Numbered from the stretch's first letter, positions 24,963 through 33,341 are shown. The stretch is DNA of 43,977 nt from Chloroflexota bacterium (GCA_019637815.1 JAHBUZ010000030.1:1-43977), one strand, 5' to 3'. Notes: generated by a model not told the origin, from the sequence alone. Made by a program: numbers and translations.

Positions 24963-25610
24963 TCACCGACCGGCGGAACGGTCCTCGATCTCCCAGGCAT
25001 GATCCATGACATGCCACGCGATGCGGCGGGCGGCGTAGCGCTGCGGCCAGGTGCCCCCCGGCAGCGCCGAGCCATCCGAGGGGAGCGACAGCGTCCGCAC
25101 GATCTCCTCCCGCACCTCCCCGATGGGCGTGGACGCTGGCAGGCGGATCCCGATGCTCCGGGCGTAGTACCGCTCCGCCTCATCGACGTGGGCGACCACC
25201 TTGTCCCGATCGCGACCGCCCCCTCGGGGGCCCTTGCGCAGTTCCGCGGGCGCGGAGGCCGCCACCTCCTCGAGCCGCTGCCACGTCGCGCGGACGAGCC
25301 CCACCAGTCGCTGGGCGTCGGCCGAGGTCACGGGCACCAGCTCCAGCTCCGCCACCAGACCGGGCACCCCGAACTCGGTCGTGGCATTGCCGGTCTGTCG
25401 CTCCACCACCTCCACATCCGGAGAGTCGGGGAGCCGATGACCCGCGAGCGCTGCGATCGCCGCGTATCGATCGCGATACGCCAGGAGCGACTCGATGGCG
25501 AGCGCCTCGCTCTTGCCGGCACGTGCCCAGCCGGGCCAGTCGAGCGCGCTCGCGAACGCGCGCTTGCCGGCGACTTCCACGACGACCCGCAGGGTCGGAT
25601 GCTCGGTCAC
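24963..25610 (-). CDS. DinB-like protein, unknown function
   Basis: 215 residues. The first 50 (TLRVVVEVAGKRAFASALDWPGWARAGKSEALAIESL) resemble the open-faced fold of HicB-like proteins. The rest looks like a DinB/YfiT-type four-helix bundle, ending in RRIAWHVMDHAWEIEDRS, a conserved C-terminal helix with His residues that may bind metal. Most DinB-fold proteins have unknown substrates; some use mycothiol or bacillithiol. The GTG at 25610 overlaps the stop of the CGNR gene upstream (GTGA at 25607-25610 on this strand), so the two are co-translated. It probably serves a detoxification or stress task under that regulator. Confidence 0.65.
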   Translation of the reverse strand: MTEHPTLRVVVEVAGKRAFASALDWPGWARAGKSEALAIESLLAYRDRYAAIAALAGHRLPDSPDVEVVERQTGNATTEFGVPGLVAELELVPVTSADAQRLVGLVRATWQRLEEVAASAPAELRKGPRGGGRDRDKVVAHVDEAERYYARSIGIRLPASTPIGEVREEIVRTLSLPSDGSALPGGTWPQRYAARRIAWHVMDHAWEIEDRSAGR

Positions 25611-26320
25611 GCCGTGGAGTCCGCCGCGAGCGTGGCTGGGGCCTGATCCGGCTGCTCCTCGCGACGCCGCTGCCGGTGACGTGCCACCTTCACGCGGTTA
25701 CCGCAGGTCCGCATATCACACCACTTCCGACGCCCGGAGTGTGAGGTGTCCACGAAGATCCAGCGGCATTCGGGGTTCTCACAGACACGCAGTCGCTCGG
25801 GCCGGCCTTGCGTCAGCTCCCGGGCGATCGCCTCGGCCAGGCGGCCGAGCGCCCCATCGACCGGGTCGCCCTCGTGCTTGTGGTCGAGCGAGACCCCGTC
25901 CGGCGCAGGCACGAGATAGGTCACGTAGTGGAACCGGAGGGCGCGGTTCACCTCGGCCAGCGAGCGCTCCGTCGGAGGACGGGCATCCACGGTCGATTCC
26001 ACGAGCTCCCGGATGGCCGCTCGCACACGGCCGATGCGGCGCATGACACGTGCCGACCCATCGGGATCGGCGGCCAGGCGTGTCACGTGCGACTCGCGCA
26101 TGTCCGCGTGGAGCAGCGAGTGGTCGGCCAGCCAGCCGAGCACCGCGGCCGCATCCGGCAGGTGCTCCACCTCGCGGCCGCGCACGATCTCGAGCGTGTT
26201 CACGAAGGCGAGGGCGTCCTTGAGCGAGGCCTGGTGACCATGCGGCGTGGCATGGCCGCCATGCCTGCCGACACCGGGCACCGGATCGGGGGCAGGGAGC
26301 GTCACATCCACCGTAACCAT
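25607..26320 (-). CDS. CGNR zinc-finger (ABATE-domain) regulator
   Basis: 237 residues. The C-terminus holds the CGNR finger, RVCENPECRWIFVDTSHSGRRKWC and then DMRTCGNRVKVARHRQR: four Cys as zinc ligands followed by a basic DNA-contacting tail. The N-terminal part, DALAFVNTLEIVRGREVEHLPDAAAVLGWL, matches the ABATE domain, thought to sense a ligand. The family is predicted to be transcriptional regulators. The gene overlaps the DinB-like gene by 4 nt. Upstream lies a duplicated GTAACC-N12-TTGACA-S-GTTAC element; the first copy begins inside the first codons of this gene and is a good candidate for its own binding site. Confidence 0.85.
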   Translation of the reverse strand: MVTVDVTLPAPDPVPGVGRHGGHATPHGHQASLKDALAFVNTLEIVRGREVEHLPDAAAVLGWLADHSLLHADMRESHVTRLAADPDGSARVMRRIGRVRAAIRELVESTVDARPPTERSLAEVNRALRFHYVTYLVPAPDGVSLDHKHEGDPVDGALGRLAEAIARELTQGRPERLRVCENPECRWIFVDTSHSGRRKWCDMRTCGNRVKVARHRQRRREEQPDQAPATLAADSTA

Positions 26321-26403
26321 TCTCGCACGATTGACAGGTTACGCGCGCAGGGCCTATGCTGGCGCCCGTGCAGGTAACCTATCCATGGGCCTTGACACGT
26401 TAC
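26313..26403. promoter_or_regulatory. Duplicated promoter/operator element by the CGNR gene
   Basis: Two copies of a 31-bp element, GTAACC-N12/13-TTGACA-G/C-GTTAC: copy 1 spans 26313-26342 and copy 2 spans 26374-26403, 61 bp apart. Each is bounded by GTAAC and GTTAC as an inverted repeat with 20 nt between. Copy 1 carries a -35 box TTGACA (26331-26336) that pairs with the -10 box TATGCT (26355-26360) at 18-nt spacing, a strong plus-strand promoter. Copy 2 has TTGACA but no clear -10. Confidence 0.65.
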
Positions 26404-26430
26404 AGAACAGCCGGACAGGACGTGACCCCG

Positions 26431-26607
26431 ATGTGGCAGCGCTATCTCGATCTCGCCAACGAGCAGCAGGCCCGTGAGCGCCAGGTGGCCCGCGAAGGGG
26501 CCCGTGCGGCGCGGCGCCAGACCCGGCACCCAGCGGCCCCGGTCGCCCCCGCGTCCCCGACGCGGACCGAGCGTCCCGCGGCGACACGAGGGACGACCCC
26601 GGCCTGA
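26431..26607 (+). CDS. Small charged protein (58 aa), unknown
   Basis: MWQRYLDLANEQQARERQVA and on: an N-terminal amphipathic helix rich in Arg, Glu and Gln, then a Pro/Ala/Thr-rich tail. The ATG at 26431 has AGGA about 10 nt upstream. A GTG at 26422 or a leaderless GTG at 26368 (7 nt after TATGCT) are alternatives; the last would put the second operator copy inside the coding part. The strong TTGACA/TATGCT promoter points at this gene. Divergence from the CGNR regulator suggests control by it. No family recognised. Confidence 0.45.
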   Translation: MWQRYLDLANEQQARERQVAREGARAARRQTRHPAAPVAPASPTRTERPAATRGTTPA

Positions 26608-26650
26608 CGGCCTACCATCGGGGGGACCACACCGAGCGGAGGGACCCCTG

Positions 26651-27610
26651 ATGCCCGACATGACGGCGCCCGTGCGCCTGGGCGCGAACTGCTGGAACCA
26701 GTACACCGACTGGCCGGGCTGGCTCTCGGCGATGCAGCGAGCCGACTCGCTGGGCTATGACTCCCTGTGGACCTGGGATCACCTCTACCCCATCGTCGGG
26801 TCATGGCAGGGCCCCATCCTCGAGGCGTACACGGCACTCGCCGCCGCGGCGGCCCTCACGAAGCGCGCCACGCTGGGTCTCATGGTCGGCGCCAACACGT
26901 TCCGGGAGCCCAGCCTCACCGCCAAGATGATCACGACCATCGACCACATCAGCGCGGGTCGGGCGGTGCTGGGCATCGGGGCGGCCTGGTTCGAGACCGA
27001 GCACACCGGGTTCGGACTGGCATTCGGTGACGGGTTCCCGGAGCGCCTGCGCTGGCTGGGCCAGGCGCTGCCCATCATGCGCGGCATGCTCGACGGCACC
27101 GAGCCGACCGTGACCGAGGGTCGCTATCGGACGTCGGCGGTGCGCAACGACCCGGCGCCGGTCCAGTCGCATCTGCCCATCCTCATCGGTGGCAGCGGTC
27201 GGAAGGTGACGCTGCGGCTGGTGGCGCGATACGCGGATGCCTGCAACCTGGGTGGTGGCATCGCCGAGGTACGCGAAGCGGAGGGCGTGCTGCTCGAGCA
27301 CTGCGCCGCGATCGGTCGTGACGAGACGACCATCGAGCGGACCGTGGGCATCGGCACCCCCGTCATCCGCGACTCACGGGATGAGGCACTCGCGGTCCAG
27401 CGGGCGATGATGGATGCCAACGGCAAGGCGCCACTCTGGCAGGACCAGCCGGTCGGCACGCCGGAGGACGTCATCGCGCATCTCGCGCCGTTCGTGGAGC
27501 TCGGCTATCGCCATCTCATCGCCGGGTTCCCGTCACCCTATGACGAGGAGTCCATGACCCGCCTCGCGACCGAGGTCGCACCCCGCCTCAAGGAGATGAT
27601 CCGTGGCTGA
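26651..27610 (+). CDS. LLM-class (F420-type) oxidoreductase, copy 1
   Basis: 319 residues, a luciferase-like TIM-barrel. Typical stretches are GYDSLWTWDHLYP (flavin/F420 pocket), ALTKRATLGLMVGANTFREPSLTAKMITTIDHISAGRAVLGIGAAW and the LPILIGGSGRKVTLRLVARYADACN segment. The sequence looks like the F420-dependent branch rather than FMN monooxygenases, but the cofactor cannot be proved from sequence alone. GGAGGG (26638-26643) lies 7 nt before the ATG. The next gene is a close paralogue overlapping by 8 nt, so both are made together, perhaps as a heterodimer. Substrate unknown; the following liv-type importer may supply it. Confidence 0.9.
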   Translation: MPDMTAPVRLGANCWNQYTDWPGWLSAMQRADSLGYDSLWTWDHLYPIVGSWQGPILEAYTALAAAAALTKRATLGLMVGANTFREPSLTAKMITTIDHISAGRAVLGIGAAWFETEHTGFGLAFGDGFPERLRWLGQALPIMRGMLDGTEPTVTEGRYRTSAVRNDPAPVQSHLPILIGGSGRKVTLRLVARYADACNLGGGIAEVREAEGVLLEHCAAIGRDETTIERTVGIGTPVIRDSRDEALAVQRAMMDANGKAPLWQDQPVGTPEDVIAHLAPFVELGYRHLIAGFPSPYDEESMTRLATEVAPRLKEMIRG

Positions 27611-28598
27611 CCTGACGGCGCCCATCAAGCTGGGCGCCAATCTCTGGAACCAGTACACCGACTGGCCCGGCTTCCTCACCGCGATGCAGCGCGCGGACTC
27701 GCTGGGCTATGAGTCCCTGTGGACCTGGGATCACGTGTACCCCATCGTGGGCTCGTGGCAGGGCCCCATCCTCGAGGCGTACACCGCGATGTCGGCCGTG
27801 GCCGCGACCACGCAGCGCGCCACCATCGGCCTGCTCGTGGGTGCCAACACGTTCCGCAACCCGGCGCTCGTGGCCAAGATGATGACCACCATCGACCACA
27901 TCAGCGGGGGTCGTGCGGTGCTGGGCATCGGCGGGGCGTGGTTCGAGGAGGAGCACACCGGCTTCGGCTTCGACTTCGGCAGCGGCTTCCCGGAGCGGCT
28001 GCGCTGGCTGGGCCAGGCGCTGCCCATCATGCGCGGCATGCTCGACGGCACCGAGCCGACCGTCACCGAGGGTCGCTATCGGACGTCGGCGGTGCGCAAC
28101 GACCCGGCGCCCATCCAGTCCCACCTGCCCATCCTCATCGGTGGCACGGGTCGCAAGGTCACCCTCAAGCTGACCGCCCAGTACGCGGACCTGTACAACA
28201 TGGGCGACGGTGACATCGTCGATGCAGCGGACGTGGAGGCGACGCTCGTCGAGCACTGCCGGACCGTGGGCCGTGACGAGCGGGAGATCGAGCGGACCCT
28301 CGAGCTCCAACGGGTCGTGATCCGAGACACGAAGGCGGAGGCGCTGCGGGTCCAGGACGAGATCCTCGCCGGCAACGGCGGTGCCACGGTGGACGAGGAC
28401 CGACCCGGCTCCGCGGACATCGCCGCGGCCCGGGGCTGCGTGGGGACCGTGGATGACGTGATCGCGCACATCCGGCCGTACGTGGAGCTCGGCTATCGGC
28501 ACCTCATCTGCGGGTTCCCGGCGCCCTACGACGCGGAGTCGATGGAGCGCATGGCGACCGAGGTCCGGCCCCGCCTGGAGGCCCTCATCAGCGGCTGA
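27603..28598 (+). CDS. LLM-class (F420-type) oxidoreductase, copy 2
   Basis: 331 residues from a GTG that overlaps the end of copy 1 (GTGGCTGA). It is similar to copy 1 over its length by eye, but a central block of about 40 residues (from GFPERLRWLGQALPI to SAVRNDPAP) is identical. It differs near the C-terminus by an insert of about 12 residues (VDEDRPGSADIAAARG) and in the pocket at YADLYNMGDGD instead of YADACNLGGG. The duplication therefore has diverged in places likely to shape substrate choice. Translational coupling suggests fixed stoichiometry with copy 1. Confidence 0.9.
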   Translation: MADLTAPIKLGANLWNQYTDWPGFLTAMQRADSLGYESLWTWDHVYPIVGSWQGPILEAYTAMSAVAATTQRATIGLLVGANTFRNPALVAKMMTTIDHISGGRAVLGIGGAWFEEEHTGFGFDFGSGFPERLRWLGQALPIMRGMLDGTEPTVTEGRYRTSAVRNDPAPIQSHLPILIGGTGRKVTLKLTAQYADLYNMGDGDIVDAADVEATLVEHCRTVGRDEREIERTLELQRVVIRDTKAEALRVQDEILAGNGGATVDEDRPGSADIAAARGCVGTVDDVIAHIRPYVELGYRHLICGFPAPYDAESMERMATEVRPRLEALISG

Positions 28599-28637
28599 GC
28601 CACCCCGGGCGGCTCGCCCATCCCTTCCTCCTGGATC

Positions 28638-28683
28638 GCAATGGACATTGCAATCCGGATCCGGATGTGGCACATTCGTGCCA
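28638..28683. promoter_or_regulatory. Three palindromes upstream of the liv-type operon
   Basis: GCAATG-GA-CATTGC (28638-28651), ATCCGGATCCGGAT (28653-28666) and TGGCAC-ATTC-GTGCCA (28668-28683) lie end to end in the 122 bp before the substrate-binding protein gene. Each is perfectly symmetric apart from its spacer. This looks like an operator region for one or more dimeric repressors. No adjacent regulator gene is visible. Confidence 0.6.
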
Positions 28684-28720
28684 TCGAGAGGTCATTCGAC
28701 CGACGGAGGAGGGGCGACGG

Positions 28721-29959
28721 ATGCGCGACGCGCGGCGGCATGGCGTGAGTGGGATCGCGACAGCGGCGTTGGTGGGAGTACTGGCAGCAGCCGTCTCGCT
28801 CCCCGCAGTGGCGCAGTCACCGGCCGTCGGTGACCCGATCCGGATCGGTGCGTCGCTCGCCCTCACGGGGGACGCCGCGCCGGACTCGAAGCTCGTGCGC
28901 GACGGCTATGACTTCTGGGCAGAGACGGTGAACGCAGGCGGCGGCATCGTCGTGGACGGTGTGGCCCGCCCCATCGAGCTCGTCATCCGGGACGATGGCT
29001 CCGACCGCGATCAGGCCGCGCGACTCGTCGAGAACCTGATCGCCGAGGAGGATGTCGACTTCCTGCTCGCGCCGTGGGGCTCCGGCAACACCAACGCGGT
29101 GGCGCCGATCGCGGAGCGCTACCAGAAGCTCATGGTCGCACCGCTCGCCGCCTCCGACGAGATCTGGGAGCAGGGGTACCGATATCTCTTCGGCGTGCTG
29201 CCCATCGGCTCGACGAACATGCGGCCCCTCGTGCCGATGGTCCAGGACCTCGGGCTCACCCGCGTCGGCGTGGTGACGACCGATGATCTGTTCCCGCTGC
29301 TCGCGGCCGAGGGTGTCTCGCAGCAGGCGAAGGACGCCGGGCTCGAGGTCGTCGTCGATGAGATCTATCCCCCCGGCACCATCGATGTCGGCTCGCTCAT
29401 CACGCGCATCCAGGAGGCTGCCCCGGAGGCGCTTGCCGCGCCCGTCGATGTCGCGGATGCCCTGGTCCTGCTCCGCCAGATGAAGGAGCGCGACTACCTG
29501 CCGCCCATCCTCGCGTTCTCTGGCGCGACGCTCGTGCCCGACTTCCTCTCGAACGCTGGCGCCGACGCGGAGGGCCTGTTCGGCATCACGTACTGGTCGC
29601 CGGCACTGCCGTATGCCGATGCGCTCTTCGGTTCGGCCGCCGACTACGCGGCAGCCTTCGAGGCACGCTTCGGATACGCACCAACGCACGACAACGTCGC
29701 GGCGTCCATCTCCGGCTACGCCCTCCAGCGAGGGATCGAGACCGCCGGCTCGCTCGACACCACCGCCGTCCGGGACGGCATGCTCTCGCTCGACGAGACG
29801 ACCGTCTTCGGGCAGATGGCCTTCGATGAGCGTGGTGTCAACACGGGCGTCACCACGTACGTCGTGCAGATCCAGGACGGGACGCCGGTGATCGTGTCCC
29901 CGGCGGACGCCGCAGCCGCGGCACCCCTGTGGCCCATCCCGGGCTGGAGCGAGCGCTGA
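28721..29959 (+). CDS. Branched-chain amino acid-type ABC substrate-binding protein (LivK-like)
   Basis: 412 residues. The signal peptide GIATAALVGVLAAAVSLPAVAQ is followed by a type I periplasmic-binding fold: IRIGASLALTGDAAPDSKLVRDGYDFWAETVNAGGGI at the N-terminus and FLLAPWGSGNTNAVAPIAERYQKLMVAPLAA in lobe 1. The cleavage site AVAQS has no Cys, so it is not a lipoprotein, unusual for a single-membrane cell. GGAGGAGGGG lies 6 nt before the ATG at 28721. It captures a ligand outside the membrane for the permeases that follow. LivK-like proteins bind amino acids, amides, urea or aromatic acids; the ligand cannot be read from sequence. Confidence 0.92.
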   Translation: MRDARRHGVSGIATAALVGVLAAAVSLPAVAQSPAVGDPIRIGASLALTGDAAPDSKLVRDGYDFWAETVNAGGGIVVDGVARPIELVIRDDGSDRDQAARLVENLIAEEDVDFLLAPWGSGNTNAVAPIAERYQKLMVAPLAASDEIWEQGYRYLFGVLPIGSTNMRPLVPMVQDLGLTRVGVVTTDDLFPLLAAEGVSQQAKDAGLEVVVDEIYPPGTIDVGSLITRIQEAAPEALAAPVDVADALVLLRQMKERDYLPPILAFSGATLVPDFLSNAGADAEGLFGITYWSPALPYADALFGSAADYAAAFEARFGYAPTHDNVAASISGYALQRGIETAGSLDTTAVRDGMLSLDETTVFGQMAFDERGVNTGVTTYVVQIQDGTPVIVSPADAAAAAPLWPIPGWSER

Positions 29960-29996
29960 CCAGCCGCTCCATCGGCGCTCCGGCCGGTCCGGAGGG

Positions 29997-30860
29997 ATGA
30001 GCCAGGCCATCGTCAACGGCATCCTGACCGGTGGTCTGTACGCCGCGTTCGGTATCGGGCTGTCGCTCATCTATGGCGTGACGCGCGTCATCAGCGCGGT
30101 CCACGGCGCGTTCATCGTCATCGGGGCCTATCTCGCCCAGTCGGCATGGATGGCGTTCGGGCTCGACCCGTTCCTGATGGTGCCCGTGCTGCTGGTCATC
30201 GGCTTCGGGCTGGGCTACGGCGTCCAGCGCCTGTTCATCGACAAGGTGATGCGGCGGCGCGTGGTGATGACCATCACCCTCACCTTCGGGCTCGACCTGA
30301 TCGCCGTGACAGGCATCCTGCTGGTGTTCGGGGCGGACCTCCGGACCATCAGCGTCCCGTATGCGTCCGTGGGCTTCGATGTCCTGGGTGCCCGGATCCC
30401 GCTGGTGCGACTCGGCATCTTCGCGGTGGCCGTCATCCTTGCATTGGGCCTCGAGCTCATCCTGCGCAGGACCCAGATCGGCACGACCATCCGGGCCGTC
30501 TCGCAGAACCGGACGGCCGCCGAGCTGCTGGGCATCGACACAGGACACGCCTTCGGCATGGCACACGGGCTGGCGGCGGCCGTCGCCTGTGGCGCAGGTG
30601 CCCTGCTCGCACTCATCCAGCCGCTCCAGCCGTTCATGGGCCTGTCGGTGCTGCTCATCGCGTTCGCGGTCGTGGTCCTCGCCGGGTTCGGGAGCATCGC
30701 GCCCGTGCTCATCTCAGGGATGATCCTGGGCCTGACCGAGAACCTGGCCGGTCTCTACATCGGTACGGAGTACCAGCGACTGGCGATCTTCGTGGCCTAC
30801 CTCGCGGTCGCCAGCATCCTGCCGGCCGGTCTGTTCGGGCGTCGTTTCTATGCCCACTGA
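29997..30860 (+). CDS. Branched-chain amino acid-type ABC permease (LivH-like)
   Basis: 287 residues, about eight membrane helices, with the LivH opening ILTGGLYAAFGIGLSLIYGVTRVISAVHGAFIVIGAYLA. The loop RRTQIGTTIRAVSQNRTAAELLGIDT is the coupling motif that contacts the ATPases. It forms a channel with the LivM-like protein. The GGAGGG before the ATG at 29997 touches the start codon, an unusually short spacing; no better start is seen. It overlaps the next gene by 11 nt. Confidence 0.93.
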   Translation: MSQAIVNGILTGGLYAAFGIGLSLIYGVTRVISAVHGAFIVIGAYLAQSAWMAFGLDPFLMVPVLLVIGFGLGYGVQRLFIDKVMRRRVVMTITLTFGLDLIAVTGILLVFGADLRTISVPYASVGFDVLGARIPLVRLGIFAVAVILALGLELILRRTQIGTTIRAVSQNRTAAELLGIDTGHAFGMAHGLAAAVACGAGALLALIQPLQPFMGLSVLLIAFAVVVLAGFGSIAPVLISGMILGLTENLAGLYIGTEYQRLAIFVAYLAVASILPAGLFGRRFYAH

Positions 30861-31881
30861 CGCGATGACCACGCCTCCCGAGCGATCGACACGCCGGCCG
30901 TGGCCCGTGCTCACGCCCGCTGTGCTCATCATGCTCGTGGTGCTCGTGGTCGTGCTCATCGCCCTGCCGTGGGTGCTCAGCAACTTCTGGCTGCGCGTCG
31001 CCACGTCGGCGCTCGTGTTCGCGGCGCTCGCCCTGTCACTCAACGTCATCATGGGTCTCGCCGGATACCCAGCGCTCGGCAACATCGTGTTCTTCGGTGT
31101 CGGGGCCTACGTGTCGGGGCTGGCCGCCGCGAACCTCGGTCTCCCGGCGCCGGTCGCGATCCTGCTCGGCGCGGTGGGGGCCGCCATCTATGCGCTCATC
31201 GCCTCCCGCGCGATGCTGTCGCTCCGAGGCTCGTACTTCCTGATGGCGACGGTCGCGCTGAACTTCCTGACCCTCGAGCTCATCGTCGTCCTGCGAGGGC
31301 TGACCCGGGGCGCCCGCGGCGTCACCATCCCGCCGCTGGTCACGGGGGACCCCTCGACCGTCTACGACACGTTCTACTTCCTGTTCCTGGGGCTGGTCGC
31401 CGTCGGTGCGGTCGTCCTGATCGTGCTCCGACGCAGCCGGCTGGGGCTTGGCCTGCTGGCCATCAAGGGGAACGAGGACGCGGCATCGATGCTGGGGGTC
31501 CCGACCTTCCGCTACAAGGCCATCGCCTGGGCGCTGAGCGCGGGCCTCGCGGGTGCGGTCGGGGCGACCCACGCCTACTGGATCGGCTTCATCGACCCCG
31601 GCAGCTCGTTCGATCTCATCATGTCCCTGGAGGTCTTCCTCATCGCACTGCTGGGCGGTCCGCTCCTGGTGATCGGGCCCATCATCGGCGCATTCACCTT
31701 CGAGGTGGCGGGGGTCATCGCCTGGGCGTCGTTCACCGAGGCGCACCTGGCGGTGCTGGGTGTGCTGATGGTCATCGTGGTGACGTACCTGCCCGGTGGG
31801 CTCCCGGAGCTCCCGACGCGGATCCGGGGGATCGTCGCACGTCGTCGAGGTACGCATGGACGCTCTGCTCGAGCTGCGTGA
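30850..31881 (+). CDS. Branched-chain amino acid-type ABC permease (LivM-like)
   Basis: 343 residues. A first membrane helix (VLTPAVLIMLVVLVVVLIALPWV) precedes the conserved LSLNVIMGLAGYPALGNIVFFGVGAYVSGL segment. The coupling loop RRSRLGLGLLAIKGNEDAASMLGV is present. It pairs with the LivH-like protein to form the membrane pore. The start at 30850 overlaps the previous gene by 11 nt; MTTPPERS six codons later is an alternative. The last 26 nt overlap the LivG-like gene. The extreme C-terminus is basic. Confidence 0.93.
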   Translation: MPTDAMTTPPERSTRRPWPVLTPAVLIMLVVLVVVLIALPWVLSNFWLRVATSALVFAALALSLNVIMGLAGYPALGNIVFFGVGAYVSGLAAANLGLPAPVAILLGAVGAAIYALIASRAMLSLRGSYFLMATVALNFLTLELIVVLRGLTRGARGVTIPPLVTGDPSTVYDTFYFLFLGLVAVGAVVLIVLRRSRLGLGLLAIKGNEDAASMLGVPTFRYKAIAWALSAGLAGAVGATHAYWIGFIDPGSSFDLIMSLEVFLIALLGGPLLVIGPIIGAFTFEVAGVIAWASFTEAHLAVLGVLMVIVVTYLPGGLPELPTRIRGIVARRRGTHGRSARAA

Positions 31882-32593
31882 CGTCCGCCGCTCGTTCGGC
31901 GGTGTGCGGGCGGTGGATGGCATCGATGGACGCCTCGACGAGGGCCGCATCCTCGGGCTCATCGGGCCCAATGGATCGGGCAAGACCACCCTCCTGGGGC
32001 TCATCTCGGCGACGATGCCCGTCAGCGCTGGCGAGATCGTCCTGGACGGCCGATCGATGCGCGGGTGGTCACCCTCGGACGCGGCACGCGCCGGCATCTG
32101 CCGGGCGTACCAGATCCCGCAGGCCATGCCGGAGCTGACCACGCTCGAGAACGCGATGCTCGGTGCGATGTTCGGACGGCATCGGCTGCCGACCGCGGAT
32201 GCGCGGCGCGTGGCCGCCGATGCGCTCGAACGTGTCGGCCTCGCGGGTCGCATCAGCACACCCGTGGGGAGCCTGTCACTCGCCGAGCGCAAGTCGCTCG
32301 AGCTGGCCCGCGTGATGGCGGCCCGCCCACGGCTCGCGCTCGTCGACGAGGCCATGGCCGGACTGGCCGCTGCGCAGATCCGCGCCGCGGAGGACATCCT
32401 GCGAGGACTGCGCCAGGACGGCGTGACCGTCATCGTCGTGGAGCATGTTCCGGGCGTCGTGGCGGCCATCGCCGACGAGGTCTGCGTCCTCGACCAGGGC
32501 CGGGTCCTGCGCTGGGCGTCACCGGCCGAGATCATGTCGGACCCCGCGGTGATCGCGACCTATCTCGGACGACGGGCGCGACCCGATGCCTGA
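31856..32593 (+). CDS. Branched-chain amino acid-type ABC ATPase (LivG-like)
   Basis: 245 residues. Walker A GPNGSGKTT is at 37-45. The signature is SLSLAERKSLELARVMA and Walker B is LALVDEAMAGLAA, the LivG-specific variants of LSGGQ and DEPTAGL. The switch His is in VEHVPG. It hydrolyses ATP with LivF on the inner membrane face to power import. The ATG at 31856 lies inside the end of the LivM gene. It is slightly shorter than E. coli LivG, missing part of the helical insert. Confidence 0.93.
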   Translation: MDALLELRDVRRSFGGVRAVDGIDGRLDEGRILGLIGPNGSGKTTLLGLISATMPVSAGEIVLDGRSMRGWSPSDAARAGICRAYQIPQAMPELTTLENAMLGAMFGRHRLPTADARRVAADALERVGLAGRISTPVGSLSLAERKSLELARVMAARPRLALVDEAMAGLAAAQIRAAEDILRGLRQDGVTVIVVEHVPGVVAAIADEVCVLDQGRVLRWASPAEIMSDPAVIATYLGRRARPDA

Positions 32594-33341
32594 CGCGCTG
32601 CTCGATACCGCCGGCCTGGTCACGGGCTACGGACAGCTCCCGGTCCTGCAGGACATCGACTTGCGCATCGTCCCCGGGGAGCTCGTGGGCCTCGTCGGAC
32701 CGAACGGTGCCGGCAAGACCACGCTCCTCCAGGCGATCGTGGGTCTGCTGCCTGCCTGGCACGGCAGCGTCTCGTTCGCGGGTCAGGATGTCACACGATG
32801 GGACGCACGGCGACGGGCACGTGCCGGCATCTCGCTCGTCGCAGAGGGTCGCCAGCTCTTCGCTGGTCTCACCGTCCGCGAGAACCTCACCCTCGCGGCG
32901 ACCGCCACGGGCAATGCCGTCGAGGAGAACCTGGAGCGCGTCCTCGCGCTGTTCCCGGAACTCGAGCGGCTCCTCGGTCGCGTCTCCGGCACCATGTCTG
33001 GTGGGGAGCAGCAGATGTGCGCCATCGGCCGGGGCTTGATGTGCCGGCCATCCCTGCTGATGATCGATGAGCTCTCGCTCGGCCTCGCGCCGGTCGTGGT
33101 CGACCGGCTGGTGCACGCGCTCAGCCAGATCCACCAGACGATGGGGATCACCATCATCTTCGTGGAACAGGATGTGGATCTCGCCATGGATACGGCGGAT
33201 CGTGTGGTCCTGCTCGGCATGGGACGGGTCGTGATGGACGCTCCCGCACCAGCGGTCCGTGCGCGACGCACCGAGCTCGAGCACACGTTCCTGGGTCTGC
33301 CCATCGATGGGCAGACCGTCGATGTGATCGCCGAAGCCTGA
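32586..33341 (+). CDS. Branched-chain amino acid-type ABC ATPase (LivF-like)
   Basis: 251 residues. Walker A GPNGAGKTT is at 38-46, the LivF motif SLVAEGRQLFAGLTVRENL follows, then signature MSGGEQQMCAIGRGLM and Walker B LLMIDELSLGLAP. The switch His is replaced by Gln (FVEQDVD), normal for LivF. It overlaps the LivG gene by 8 nt and ends the five-gene importer unit that begins at 28721. No terminator hairpin of note follows. Confidence 0.93.
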   Translation: MPDALLDTAGLVTGYGQLPVLQDIDLRIVPGELVGLVGPNGAGKTTLLQAIVGLLPAWHGSVSFAGQDVTRWDARRRARAGISLVAEGRQLFAGLTVRENLTLAATATGNAVEENLERVLALFPELERLLGRVSGTMSGGEQQMCAIGRGLMCRPSLLMIDELSLGLAPVVVDRLVHALSQIHQTMGITIIFVEQDVDLAMDTADRVVLLGMGRVVMDAPAPAVRARRTELEHTFLGLPIDGQTVDVIAEA

